64,000 nt of DNA from Streptomyces sp. CC0208 (GCF_003443735.1 NZ_CP031969.1:496001-560000); one strand, 5' to 3'. Positions 16,218-25,229 are shown, numbered from the stretch's first letter. Made by a program: numbers and translations. Notes: generated by a model from the sequence alone, not told the origin.

Positions 16218-17399
16218 TCACCACCCGCTGACGCGGCTCCAGAAGGCCTGGACGACCTGTGCGCCGGCCGTCGTCGTCCGCGTGCCGTCGACGACGTGGT
16301 AACCGTGGTGCTGGGCCGCCGTGGCGCAGGCGTGGTTGGGCAGGATACGCAGGCGGGTGCCGAGGGGCAGCTCGGGCAGCCGGGTGCCGTCGCGGGCGGT
16401 GAGCGTGCCGTGTTCCTGGCTGGCGGCCGTCATGACCAGGCCCGGGATCGGGTTGCCGGCCAGGTCGGTGACCAGGCCGTATCCCTGGTCCTGCGCCTGG
16501 GCCGCGGTGCCGCGGTCGCGGGACATGGCCATCCAGCCGCCGTCGGTGAGGATCCAGCCGTACTCGGGGCGGTGTCCGATGACGGTGACGACGACCGACA
16601 GGGCGAGGTCCTCGACGCGGCAGACCCCGAGGCCGGCCATCACCAGATCGAAGAACACGTAGTTGCCCGCGCGCAGTTCGGTGACCCCGGTGAGGTCCTC
16701 GGCGGCATGGGCGGTGGGAGTGGAACCGACGCTGACGGTGGACACGGTCAGGCCCGCCGCGCGCAGCCGCTCGGCCGCGGCGACGGCACTGTCGCGTTCG
16801 TTCTCCGCGGCCAGGCGCTGCTCCGCGGCGGTGCGGGCGAAGTAGGACTCGCCGGCGTGGGTCAACACCCCGTCCAGGCAGCCCGCTTCGTGCAGGATGC
16901 CGCCGATCTCGGGAAGACCTGGAGCGTCGGGTTCGAGACCGCCGCGGTGCCCGTCGCAGTCGATCTCGATCTGGGTGGGGACGCGAAGTCCGGCCCGGCG
17001 GGAGGCCTCGGCGACGGCCTCCGCCTGCTCCGCGCTGTCCAGCAGGACGCGCAGGGTGACACCGCGACGCAACAGGGCGACGACGCGCGGGAGTTTGTGG
17101 GGGTCGATGCCCACGGCGTAGGTGATGTCGCGGTAACCGCCGTCGGCGAACGCCTCCGCCTCGGCCAGGGTCGACACCGTGACCGGGCAGGGCCGGTCGC
17201 CTGCGTGCAGGAGGGCGGCGACGTCGAGGCTCTTGGCCGTCTTCACATGGGGCCGCAGGGTGACACCGAGCCGCTCGGCCCTGGTCGCCAGCCGCTCGAC
17301 GTTGCGCCTGACCTTGTGGACGTCGACGACGGCGAACGGGGTGTCGGGATCGGCCAGGGTCCGCACGGCGGCGCCCGCAGGGGTCTGAACAGGGCTCAC
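16218..17399 (-). CDS. PLP fold-III D-threonine aldolase/D-serine dehydratase-like enzyme
   Basis: About 393 residues. GTG 17399 is preferred because it overlaps the stop of the upstream gene (GTGA); GTG 17441 is the alternative. The N-terminal alanine-racemase barrel begins TPFAVVDVHKVRRNVERL and includes RPHVKTAKSLDVAALLHAG, whose Lys is the expected PLP Schiff-base residue. The C-terminal beta domain ends with PNHACATAAQHHGYHVV, the His-x-Cys metal site of DSD1-type enzymes. The family cleaves or dehydrates D-3-hydroxy amino acids (D-threonine, D-serine, beta-hydroxyaspartate). Coupling to an ornithine-cyclodeaminase-like gene suggests a short catabolic route. Substrate not determined. Confidence 0.82.
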   Translation of the reverse strand: MSPVQTPAGAAVRTLADPDTPFAVVDVHKVRRNVERLATRAERLGVTLRPHVKTAKSLDVAALLHAGDRPCPVTVSTLAEAEAFADGGYRDITYAVGIDPHKLPRVVALLRRGVTLRVLLDSAEQAEAVAEASRRAGLRVPTQIEIDCDGHRGGLEPDAPGLPEIGGILHEAGCLDGVLTHAGESYFARTAAEQRLAAENERDSAVAAAERLRAAGLTVSTVSVGSTPTAHAAEDLTGVTELRAGNYVFFDLVMAGLGVCRVEDLALSVVVTVIGHRPEYGWILTDGGWMAMSRDRGTAAQAQDQGYGLVTDLAGNPIPGLVMTAASQEHGTLTARDGTRLPELPLGTRLRILPNHACATAAQHHGYHVVDGTRTTTAGAQVVQAFWSRVSGW

Positions 17400-18313
17400 A
17401 GGGAAATGTCCATCTTCTCGAGTAGGGCCAGGCCCGGACACAGGTCCCGCACTCCGATCCCGGAGCCGTCGAAGACCGTGATGTCACTGCCCGCGATACG
17501 GCCTTCGGCCCGGCCGGTGAGGACGTCTCCGAGCGGGGTGAGGACCGTGTCCGCGAGCGCGTGTCGACTCTCGCCCATGCGGCGGGCCTGTTCGGGCAGG
17601 TCGCAGAACACGCGGGCGCGGGCGAACAGTTCGGGCGGGAGTTCCCGCTTGCCGGGTGCGTCGGCTCCCATGCAGGAGAGGTGCGTACCGGGGCGGATCC
17701 ACGAAGCGTCGAACAGCGGCGGGGTGTCGGACCGTGCGGTGGTGGCGGTGGTGATCACGTCGGCCCGGGCGCAGGCTTCTTCGGCGCCCGTGACGCGGGC
17801 CTCGTGGCCTCGCGCGGCCAGTACCGCCGCAGTCCGCTCAGCGCGTCCGGCCGTACGTCCCACCACCAGGACCGCACCGACGGCCCGGACCCGGCTGACG
17901 GCCCGCACCTCGTGGGCCGCCTGGTGCCCGGTGCCGAAGACCGCGAGGGTGGTGGCGTCCTCCAGAACGGCCGCGAGCCTGCCGGTCGTCTGGTCGAGCA
18001 GCAGCGGGGTGAAGTGGTGGCGGGGCAGCCCGTGCGCGGTGTTTCTTGACCAGTACGTGCCGATCTTCACGCCGGCGTGCGTGGCGGACGCGGACGGCTT
18101 GAGGGTGAACCGGTTGCGCGGATCGGAACCGTGCACGGCGAGCGAGGGGAAGGCCGGGCCGTCCACCGTCGCGGCGAAGGCGGCGCGGACCGCTTCGAGG
18201 GCCGGGTCCTCGTCGACAAGGGCGCGGGCCGCTTCGAGGGCCAGGTCCTCATCGACGAGGGGCAGGGAGCGGGCGGCCGGTGGCGGGCCGGGGTGCGGTC
18301 CGGCGGAGGTCAT
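17396..18313 (-). CDS. Ornithine cyclodeaminase/mu-crystallin-family dehydrogenase
   Basis: A 305-residue protein with the OCD fold: N-terminal substrate domain (PRNRFTLKPSAS, HAGVKIGTYW) and Rossmann domain with a G-T-G-H-Q motif (VFGTGHQAAHEV). Members include ornithine cyclodeaminase, alanine dehydrogenase, ketimine reductases and iminosuccinate reductase (BhcD). Next to a DSD1/D-threonine-aldolase-like enzyme, an imino-acid reductase role is attractive but unproven. The N-terminus has a short in-frame duplication (VDEDLALEAARA, then VDEDPALEAVRA). It starts 10 bases after the regulator's stop, so the three genes form one unit. Confidence 0.85.
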   Translation of the reverse strand: MTSAGPHPGPPPAARSLPLVDEDLALEAARALVDEDPALEAVRAAFAATVDGPAFPSLAVHGSDPRNRFTLKPSASATHAGVKIGTYWSRNTAHGLPRHHFTPLLLDQTTGRLAAVLEDATTLAVFGTGHQAAHEVRAVSRVRAVGAVLVVGRTAGRAERTAAVLAARGHEARVTGAEEACARADVITTATTARSDTPPLFDASWIRPGTHLSCMGADAPGKRELPPELFARARVFCDLPEQARRMGESRHALADTVLTPLGDVLTGRAEGRIAGSDITVFDGSGIGVRDLCPGLALLEKMDISL

Positions 18314-18323
18314 GAGCAGCCCT

Positions 18324-18968
18324 TCATTTGCTGTAGTTGTAGACGGTCGCCCGGGACACGCCGAGCAGATCCGCGATCGTCTGCGCGGCGTCCCGCGAGT
18401 CGAAGAACCCGTCCCGGTGCAGCCGCCGTACGAGCGCCTTCTTGTCCTGTCTGCTCAGCGACCGGGGCGTAGCGGCGCGTTCCGCGGCCAACTCCTCCAC
18501 CGTCCGGCGCAGTTCGCGCGTGGTGCGGTCCCGCAGGGTCTCCAGGGGCTGCTGTTCGCGGTACTCGGTGTCCGTGGCCACGAGGTTCGACAGGGCGAGC
18601 GTCACGGGTGACAGGACCGACACGTCGAGATTGAGACACAGGGCCGCGATGTACTCACCGGCCTCGTTCCTGATCCCGATGGACGTGCTCTTGGCCGGGC
18701 GGCCGTCGGGGAACCGATTGGGATAGTTCTGGAGGACGCTCGGGTACTCCGGATCGGCGATGCGGGCCAGTCCCAGCTCGGTCGCCGAGTCCCCGACCCG
18801 GCGGCCGGAGAGGTTGTTCTCGATCGCCCGGATCGCGTGCCGCGGGTCCCGCAGGTCGTGCAGGACCACCTCGCACAGGCCCGGAAACATACGGCCGAGC
18901 GCGACAGCGATCTTCTCGGCCTCACCGATGAGGTGCTCGTCCGCACCGTCGCCGACTTCTTTGACCAC
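18324..18968 (-). CDS. YheO/DauR-type transcriptional regulator
   Basis: A 214-residue protein with an N-terminal YheO PAS-like sensor domain (ALGRMFPGLCEVVLHDL, then a conserved KSTSIGIRNEAGEYIAALCLN) and a C-terminal HTH (ADLLGVSRATVYNYSK, almost at the end). DauR, the best-known member, represses D-arginine catabolism genes in Pseudomonas. Here it heads an operon with an OCD-family enzyme and a D-amino-acid-type aldolase/dehydratase, so an amino acid or imino acid is the likely effector. A near-palindrome at 19001-19016 lies upstream. Confidence 0.88.
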   Translation of the reverse strand: MVKEVGDGADEHLIGEAEKIAVALGRMFPGLCEVVLHDLRDPRHAIRAIENNLSGRRVGDSATELGLARIADPEYPSVLQNYPNRFPDGRPAKSTSIGIRNEAGEYIAALCLNLDVSVLSPVTLALSNLVATDTEYREQQPLETLRDRTTRELRRTVEELAAERAATPRSLSRQDKKALVRRLHRDGFFDSRDAAQTIADLLGVSRATVYNYSK

Positions 18969-19000
18969 CGGTACTCCGCTCCCACCCCGACTGGACTCAT

Positions 19001-19016
19001 TGTCTAGATCTGGACA
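19001..19016. promoter_or_regulatory. Candidate operator upstream of the YheO-type gene
   Basis: TGTCTAGATCTGGACA is symmetrical in 14 of 16 positions and lies 33 bases upstream of the regulator start, in the region shared with the divergent phosphatase gene. It is a plausible autoregulatory site; binding is inferred only. Confidence 0.4.
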
Positions 19017-19156
19017 TTGAGCCTAAGAGTCCGACCGACGGTTGTCCAGCGCAGTGGGCGAGGTGTACATATGGGCCGCCCGGGTGCGGGCTGGTGTCCT
19101 TGTGGCGCATTCTTGCTGTGTCGCCCGCGGGACGGTGCACGGACTAGGTAGGGCCG

Positions 19157-22100
19157 ATGACTGGGAGCGTCGAGGACCCACACCCGACGGCCCGGCGGCT
19201 GACGGCACTGCTGATCGACGCTTCGACGGAGGCGGTCAGTGCGGCCGGCGGCCACGCCGGAGGGGTCTATCTGCGCTCCCGCACGCCCGGACTGTTGCGG
19301 CTGGCCGTCCTGTCGGGACTGCCCGGACCGCTGTTCCGCCCGTGGTGGCGGCTGCACGTCGACCGTCCTTTCCCCGTCGCGGACGCCTACCGGCTCGGGG
19401 TCCAGGTGGTCCTGCCGAACGCCACGGAGACCATGCGGCGCTACCCGCAGTTCGCCGCCGGACTGCCGTTCCAGTTCGGCTCGCTCTACGTGCCCGTCGT
19501 CGCCGGTTCCACGACCTTCGGTGTGCTGACCGTGCTGCGCCCGGCCGTCACCGACGCCGCGGAGGTGCTGGCCGGCCGCGACCGTATGGTGCGCCTCGCC
19601 CAGGAGCTGGGCGAGGCGCTGCTCGACCTGGAGGACGGGAAGCCGGACCAGGTCGCCTGGGAGGGCGAGCCGGTCTGTCTGCGGCCGCCGACCGCCTCCA
19701 CGTCCGTGGGGCGCGCCGGGCGCTTCGCCTGGGACCCCGAGACGGCCGGTATCACCCTGGACGAGGACCTGCACACCCTCCTGGGTCTGCCGCCCAGCGA
19801 GTTCGCCGGCACCGTCGAAGCGTTCGCCGAGGCCGTGGCCCCCAACGACGCGCACCGCATCCTGGCCACCCTGCGGGACACCGCCTCCGGCCGCCCTCCC
19901 GCGCTGCCCCTCTACCTGCGGGACGAGGACGGCGCGCTGCGCCTGCTGGACCTGTGGAACGCCTACGAACCGCCCGCCGCACCAGCGGTCCGGGGCGTCG
20001 TCGTGGCCCCTGGCCCCACCCCCACGGCGGACTCGGCGGCCGACCTGCTGCCCGACGGCGTGTTCTGCGTGGACCGGCTGGGCCTGGTCGTCTACGCGAA
20101 TCCGCGCGCCGCCGAGCTCCTGGGCCGCCCCCGCGCCGAGCTCGTCGGCCGCGACCTGTGGGAGGCCGTGCCCTGGCTGGCCCGCCCCGACTTCGAGGAC
20201 CACCTGCGGGCGGCCCTCCTCACACCTGACCCGGTCCACTTCCATCTCGTACGACCGCCCACGCGGGAGCCCGAGCCGCAGCCGACTGCCCAGGGCACCG
20301 GGGCACTGTGGTCCGCTCAGAGCACGAACTCACCATGGTCCGATCGAGAGGGCGCGCCACCGCGGTCCGACCAGGACGACACGCCACCGCACCCCGGCCG
20401 GGAGAACGCCCCACCGCGACCCGACCCAAACCACGCGCCACCGCGGACCGGTCGCGAGGGCGCGCCACCGCGATCCGACCCAAACCACGCGCCACCGCGG
20501 ACCGGTCGCGAGGGCGCGCCACCGCGATCCGACCCAAACCACGCGTCACCGCGGACCGGCGGCGAGGGCGCGCCACGGCGATCCGACCAGGACGACATGC
20601 CACCGCGCCCCGCCAGAGATTTCGGGCCACAGCAGTCCGCTCGCCACGTCGAATCACCACGGTCCGCGCGCCACGTCGAATCACCACGGTCCGCTCGCGA
20701 CGCCGCACCACCGCCCTCCTGCACCCAGCCACCGCGGTCCGCGCCGGACGCCGATGCCGGGACACCACCGCCCGCCCACCGCACAGGGCCACCACCCGCC
20801 GGCCAGGACACCCAGCCACCACCCCTCGCCCGGGACCCCGAGCCACCACCCCCCGCTGGTGACGCCCAGCCACCCCCACGCCCACCCGCACTAGACACCG
20901 AGCCCGCCCCGCAGCCGCACGAAGGCGACTGGCTCGCCCTGTCCGTGCATCCCGGTCCCGACCGGCTGACCTGTACGGTCCGGCCCGCGAGCCGGGTGGC
21001 GGACAGTCCCGCGGGGCAGGAGACGGCCGAGGGCGCGAGCCCGATGGCCCCGCTGTACCGGCCGATCGCGCTGGCCATCGCCCTGACCGAGGCCGCCACC
21101 GCACGGCAGGTGTCCGCGGTCGTGATGCGGGAGCTGCTGCCCGCGTTCGGCGGCCGCCGGCTCGCGATCTACCTGCTCCAGGAGCGGCATCTGTACCTGG
21201 AATGGGAGGCCGGCTTCCCCAAGGGCTTCCTCGCCCCGTTCGACGGCGTGGACCTGGGCGCGCACCTGCCCGGCGTGGAGACCCTCACCACCGGCCGTCC
21301 GCTGTTCTTCGACTCGATGGAAGAGCTGACGGCCGCCTACCCGGGTATCGCTCTGGACGCCACCGAGGGCGCCCGGGCCTTCCTGCCACTGATCGCCTCC
21401 GGCCGGCCGGTCGGCTCCTGCATCCTCGGCTTCGACCGTCCGCGCAGCTTCAGCACCGAGGAGCGCACGGTGCTCACCGCGCTGGCCGGACTCATCGCCC
21501 ACGCCATGGAGAAGGCGCAGCGCTACGAGTCGGAGACCGTGCTCGCCCGCGGCCTGCAGCAGGCGCTCCTGCCACGCCGCCTCTCGGCGCACCCGCTGCT
21601 GGAGACCGCCGGGCGCTATCTGCCGGGCACCGCGGGGATGGAGGTCGGCGGGGACTGGTACGACGTCGTCGAGTCAGGCGACGGGCTGGCCCTGGTCATC
21701 GGGGACGTCCAGGGGCACGGCGTGCAGGCGGCGGCCACCATGGGCCAGCTGCGCATCGCGGTCAGGGCGTTCGCGCTCGGCGACCGGCCACCGGACGAGG
21801 TCATGAGCAGCACCAACCATCTGCTCATCGACCTCGATCCCGGCCTGTTCGCCAGTTGCTGCTACATCCGCCTCGACCCCGCCACCGGGGTGGCCAGAGC
21901 CGCCCGCGCCGGTCACCCGCCGCCCCTGCTGCGCAGCGCCGACGGCCGCACCCGGGTCCTGGACCTGCCCGGCGGCGTGGTCCTCGGGGTGGCCCCACGG
22001 GCCCGCTATCCGGTCACCGAGCTGCACATGGAGCCCGGCGCGATCCTGGCGCTCTACACCGACGGGCTGGTGGAGCGGCCCGGCAGCGACATCGACGAGG

Positions 22101-22282
22101 GGATCACCGCACTGCGGGTGGCCCTCGCGAAGGCGGGCGCTCCGGCCGCCCGGCCCGGCAGCCGGTTCCTCGGGGGCGTGGCGGACCGGCTCACCGCGAC
22201 CGCCCGGCACGCCCTGGACCGCCCCGACGACATCGCGCTGCTGCTCGCCACCCGGCGCGCGGCACCGTCCGGGTCCCTGTGA
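19157..22282 (+). CDS. Multidomain SpoIIE phosphatase with GAF, PAS and Pro-rich repeats
   Basis: A 1041-residue PP2C-type phosphatase. In order: an N-terminal GAF-like domain (about 1-170); two PAS-like segments (about 190-275 and 290-355); a long Pro-rich, charged linker with 14 perfect-period 9-residue repeats (394-519) running to about 590; a second GAF domain (about 630-790); and a SpoIIE catalytic domain with GGDWYD (about 830), GDVQGHG (about 848), YTDGLVE (about 966) and a final DDIALLLA. It is cytoplasmic, with no membrane helix. Such proteins dephosphorylate anti-sigma-factor antagonists in partner switching, with GAF/PAS domains sensing small ligands. Followed 85 bases later by another SpoIIE phosphatase. 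Confidence 0.92.
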   Translation: MTGSVEDPHPTARRLTALLIDASTEAVSAAGGHAGGVYLRSRTPGLLRLAVLSGLPGPLFRPWWRLHVDRPFPVADAYRLGVQVVLPNATETMRRYPQFAAGLPFQFGSLYVPVVAGSTTFGVLTVLRPAVTDAAEVLAGRDRMVRLAQELGEALLDLEDGKPDQVAWEGEPVCLRPPTASTSVGRAGRFAWDPETAGITLDEDLHTLLGLPPSEFAGTVEAFAEAVAPNDAHRILATLRDTASGRPPALPLYLRDEDGALRLLDLWNAYEPPAAPAVRGVVVAPGPTPTADSAADLLPDGVFCVDRLGLVVYANPRAAELLGRPRAELVGRDLWEAVPWLARPDFEDHLRAALLTPDPVHFHLVRPPTREPEPQPTAQGTGALWSAQSTNSPWSDREGAPPRSDQDDTPPHPGRENAPPRPDPNHAPPRTGREGAPPRSDPNHAPPRTGREGAPPRSDPNHASPRTGGEGAPRRSDQDDMPPRPARDFGPQQSARHVESPRSARHVESPRSARDAAPPPSCTQPPRSAPDADAGTPPPAHRTGPPPAGQDTQPPPLARDPEPPPPAGDAQPPPRPPALDTEPAPQPHEGDWLALSVHPGPDRLTCTVRPASRVADSPAGQETAEGASPMAPLYRPIALAIALTEAATARQVSAVVMRELLPAFGGRRLAIYLLQERHLYLEWEAGFPKGFLAPFDGVDLGAHLPGVETLTTGRPLFFDSMEELTAAYPGIALDATEGARAFLPLIASGRPVGSCILGFDRPRSFSTEERTVLTALAGLIAHAMEKAQRYESETVLARGLQQALLPRRLSAHPLLETAGRYLPGTAGMEVGGDWYDVVESGDGLALVIGDVQGHGVQAAATMGQLRIAVRAFALGDRPPDEVMSSTNHLLIDLDPGLFASCCYIRLDPATGVARAARAGHPPPLLRSADGRTRVLDLPGGVVLGVAPRARYPVTELHMEPGAILALYTDGLVERPGSDIDEGITALRVALAKAGAPAARPGSRFLGGVADRLTATARHALDRPDDIALLLATRRAAPSGSL
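20339..20716 (+). repeat. In-frame 27-bp tandem repeat (14 units)
   Basis: Fourteen consecutive 27-base units encode 9-residue repeats of the type S-D-x-x-x-A-P-P-R (SDREGAPPR, TGREGAPPR, PDPNHAPPR, SARHVESPR). A 54-base two-unit block recurs at 20428, 20482 and 20536 (same phase, nearly identical), and SARHVESPR is duplicated exactly at the 3' end. This points to recent expansion by slippage or unequal exchange. The length stays a multiple of three, so other frames also stay open. Confidence 0.93.
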
Positions 22283-22367
22283 GCAGGGTCTGGCGGGTTT
22301 GTTCATGTTCTGTCACACCGCGTGACGCCCCTCGCCTCCTGGGGCGCGGCAGTGTAGACATGGGCAC

Positions 22368-25160
22368 ATGGTCCGACTCCTGGGCCGCTTCGGGGGCGGA
22401 TCGGCCCGTCGCCCCAGCGGTCCCCGCCCACCGCAGACACCCGACCACGCTCACGACCGGCACGAGGGCCCGCTGAAGGGCAGTTCGCCCACGCGGGCGG
22501 AACGCGACGGGGACCGGACGCGACGGCGGTCAGGAGCCCTGCGGGCCGTGGTCGGCGGTCGCAGTGTGGCCGGACAGGTGTTCGTCCTCCAGGTCGTGAT
22601 CGTCCTGCTGCTGGTCGTGGCCGCGGTGGTGGCCCTGGTGCTCCAGGTGCGGCACGACAGCACCATCGAAGCCCGCAACCGCTCGGTGGCCGTCGCCCAG
22701 GCCTTCGCCAACGCCCCCGGCACCGCGGAGGCCCTCAACAGTCCCCACCCCACCGCGGTGCTCCAACCGCGCGCGGAGGCGGCCCGCAAGGCGACCGACG
22801 TGGACTTCATCGTCGTCATGGACACCAACGGCATCCGGTACACGCACCCCAAGCCGGACCGCATCGGCAAGAAGTTCGTCGGGAACATCGCCCCCGCGCT
22901 GGCCGGACGGGTGGTGACCGAGGACATCAACGGCACCATCGGACCGCTCGTGCAGGCCGTCGTCCCGATCAAGGCGGACGACGGCAAGGTCGTGGGCCTG
23001 GTGTCGGCCGGCATCACCACCGCCAAGGTGGGCGGCACCGCCGACCAGCAGGTGCCGCTGCTCCTGATGGCCGCCGCGGTGGGACTCGCCCTGGCCACGG
23101 CGGGCACGGCCCTGGTCAGCCGACGGCTGCTGCGCCAGACGCACGGTCTGGGCCCGCACGAGATGACCCGCATGTACGAGCACCATGACGCGGTGCTGCA
23201 CGCCGTACGCGAGGGCGTCCTGATCGTCGACGGCGAGGGCCGGCTGCTGCTTGCCAACGACGAGGCCCACCGGCTGCTCGACCTGCCCGCCGACGCCGAG
23301 GGCCGGCACGTCCTCGACCTCGCGCTCCCCGCCGACACCGCCGGGCTGCTGGCCTCCGGACGGGTCGCCACCGACGAGGTGCACCGGGTCAAGGACCGCC
23401 TCCTGGCGGTCAACCAGCGGCCCACCGACATCCAGGGCGGCCCGCCGGGCAGCGTCGCCACCCTGCGCGACTCGACCGAGCTGCGGGCCCTGTCCGGGCG
23501 CGCCGAGGTGGCCCGCGAGCGCCTCGACATGCTCTACGACGCCACCATGGGCATCGGCACCAGCCTGGACGTGACCCGCACCGCTGAGGAGCTGGCCGAG
23601 CTCGCCGTGCCGCGGTTCGCGGACTTCGCCACCGTCGACCTGTTCGACGCGGTGCTCAGCGGGGGCCAGCCGGAGGCGGCGACCACCCTGCGCCGCGTCG
23701 CACTCAGTGGCATCCGTGAGGACGCCCCGCTGTACAAGGTCGGCGAGCGCATCCCCCTGGTCGACTCCGCTCCGCAGGCCCGCGGCATGAGCAGTGGCCG
23801 GGCCGTCCTGGAGGCGCGTCTCGCCGAGGCCACCGGGTGGCACGCGCAGGACGAGCAGCGCTCCGCCCACGTCCTCGAGTACGGCATCCACTCGCTGATC
23901 GCCGTTCCGCTGCGGGCCGGCAATCTCGTCCTGGGCACGGTCAGCCTCTGGCGCTCGGACAAGCCCCAGCCCTTCGACACCGAAGAGGTCGCGCTCGCCG
24001 AGGAGCTCGTCACCCGGGCCGCGGTCTCCATCGACAACGCCCGCCGCTACACCCGCGAGCACACCATGGCGGTGACGCTCCAGCGCAGTCTGCTGCCGCG
24101 TCGGCTGCCCGAGCAGGACGCCCTGGACATCGCCTACAAGTACCTGCCCGCGCAGGCCGGGGTGGGCGGTGACTGGTTCGACGTCCTGCCGTTGTCCGGT
24201 GCCCGGGTCGCGCTCGTGGTCGGCGACGTAGTGGGCCACGGGCTGCACGCCGCGGCCACGATGGGCAGGCTGCGCACGGCGGTGCACAACTTCTCCGCGC
24301 TCGACCTGCCGCCCGACGAACTGCTCGCCCTGCTCGACGAATTGGTCGCCCGGATCGACCAGGACGAGGCGGAGGAGAGCGGCAACTCCCCCGTCACGGG
24401 CGCGACCTGCCTGTACGCCGTCTACGACCCGGTGTCCCGGCTGTGCACGGTCGCCCGGGCCGGCCATCCGCCGCCGGCCGTCATCCACCCCGACGGCAGC
24501 GTGGAGTACGCCGACGTGCCCGCGGGGCCCCCGCTCGGCCTCGGCGGCCTGCCGTTCGAGACGGCCGACCTCGAACTCGCCGAGGGCAGCCGCCTGGTGC
24601 TCTACACGGACGGCCTCGTGGAGGACCGGGAGCGTGACATCGACGTGGGTCTGGAACTGCTGCGCACCGCCCTGGAGCAGGCGGGACCCTCGCCCGAGGA
24701 CACCTGCCGGGCCGTACTGGACGCACGGCCGCCGTCCCGGGCCACCGACGACATCGCCCTGATCGTGGCCCGCACCCAGGCGCTCGCGGCCGACCGGATC
24801 GCCGAGTGGCAGGTGCCCGCGGACCCGGCGGCCGTCTCGAACGTACGGGCGTCGGTGTCCCGGCAGCTCGCCCGCTGGGGACTGGACGACCTCGCGTTCA
24901 CCACGGAGCTGATCCTGAGCGAGCTCGTCACCAACGCGATCCGTTACGGCGGCGACTCCATCCACGTCCGCATGCTGTTCGACCGCACCTTGATATGCGA
25001 GGTGTTCGACACCAGCAGCACCTCACCGCATCTGCGGTACGCGGCCATGACCGACGAGGGCGGCCGCGGACTGTTCCTCGTCGCCCAGCTCAGCGACCGC
25101 TGGGGCACCCGGTACACGCCGGCGGGCAAGGTCATCTGGGCCGAACAGCCGCTGCCCTGA
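22368..25160 (+). CDS. Membrane sensor SpoIIE phosphatase with HATPase domain
   Basis: A 930-residue protein. It has a basic N-terminus, TM1 (about 69-92), an extracytoplasmic Cache/CitA-type sensor domain (95-225, with FIVVMDTNGIRYTHP and GLVSAGITTAKV), TM2 (229-247) and PAS (260-350). GAF follows (380-565), then SpoIIE phosphatase (575-800, with GGDWFD near 600, GDVVGHG near 618 and YTDGLVED), and a C-terminal GHKL ATPase like an RsbW anti-sigma kinase (N-box ELVTNAIRYG near 850). It thus joins an input sensor, a phosphatase and a kinase-like domain of a partner-switching module in one chain. The Cache domain resembles the carboxylate-sensing CitA/DcuS group. Confidence 0.93.
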   Translation: MVRLLGRFGGGSARRPSGPRPPQTPDHAHDRHEGPLKGSSPTRAERDGDRTRRRSGALRAVVGGRSVAGQVFVLQVVIVLLLVVAAVVALVLQVRHDSTIEARNRSVAVAQAFANAPGTAEALNSPHPTAVLQPRAEAARKATDVDFIVVMDTNGIRYTHPKPDRIGKKFVGNIAPALAGRVVTEDINGTIGPLVQAVVPIKADDGKVVGLVSAGITTAKVGGTADQQVPLLLMAAAVGLALATAGTALVSRRLLRQTHGLGPHEMTRMYEHHDAVLHAVREGVLIVDGEGRLLLANDEAHRLLDLPADAEGRHVLDLALPADTAGLLASGRVATDEVHRVKDRLLAVNQRPTDIQGGPPGSVATLRDSTELRALSGRAEVARERLDMLYDATMGIGTSLDVTRTAEELAELAVPRFADFATVDLFDAVLSGGQPEAATTLRRVALSGIREDAPLYKVGERIPLVDSAPQARGMSSGRAVLEARLAEATGWHAQDEQRSAHVLEYGIHSLIAVPLRAGNLVLGTVSLWRSDKPQPFDTEEVALAEELVTRAAVSIDNARRYTREHTMAVTLQRSLLPRRLPEQDALDIAYKYLPAQAGVGGDWFDVLPLSGARVALVVGDVVGHGLHAAATMGRLRTAVHNFSALDLPPDELLALLDELVARIDQDEAEESGNSPVTGATCLYAVYDPVSRLCTVARAGHPPPAVIHPDGSVEYADVPAGPPLGLGGLPFETADLELAEGSRLVLYTDGLVEDRERDIDVGLELLRTALEQAGPSPEDTCRAVLDARPPSRATDDIALIVARTQALAADRIAEWQVPADPAAVSNVRASVSRQLARWGLDDLAFTTELILSELVTNAIRYGGDSIHVRMLFDRTLICEVFDTSSTSPHLRYAAMTDEGGRGLFLVAQLSDRWGTRYTPAGKVIWAEQPLP

Positions 25161-25182
25161 CCCGAATCAAGGGCTTTCCCCA

Positions 25183-25203
25183 CTCATAAGGCGATCTTAT
25201 GAG
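25183..25203. promoter_or_regulatory. Perfect palindrome upstream of fprA-like gene
   Basis: CTCATAAG (25183-25190) and CTTATGAG (25196-25203) form a perfect inverted repeat around GCGAT. A further CTCATAG half-site follows at 25204-25210. The low GC makes it an unlikely terminator for the upstream gene and a plausible repressor site for the reductase gene. Confidence 0.55.
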
Positions 25204-25229
25204 CTCATAGATTGGACCCGCGTACCGAC

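Noticed and set aside
15984..18611. An 875-codon plus-strand frame
   Set aside because: It lies antisense to three coupled, recognisable genes (PLP enzyme, OCD enzyme, regulator).
20339..20716. Tandem repeats as a possible CRISPR array
   Set aside because: The units are contiguous without spacers and encode in-frame protein repeats.
20220..21104. A long open frame on the minus strand across the repeat region of the SpoIIE gene
   Set aside because: The tract is a 27-base repeat, so all frames stay open; the minus-strand product is a low-complexity Arg/Val repeat with no start signal or domain.
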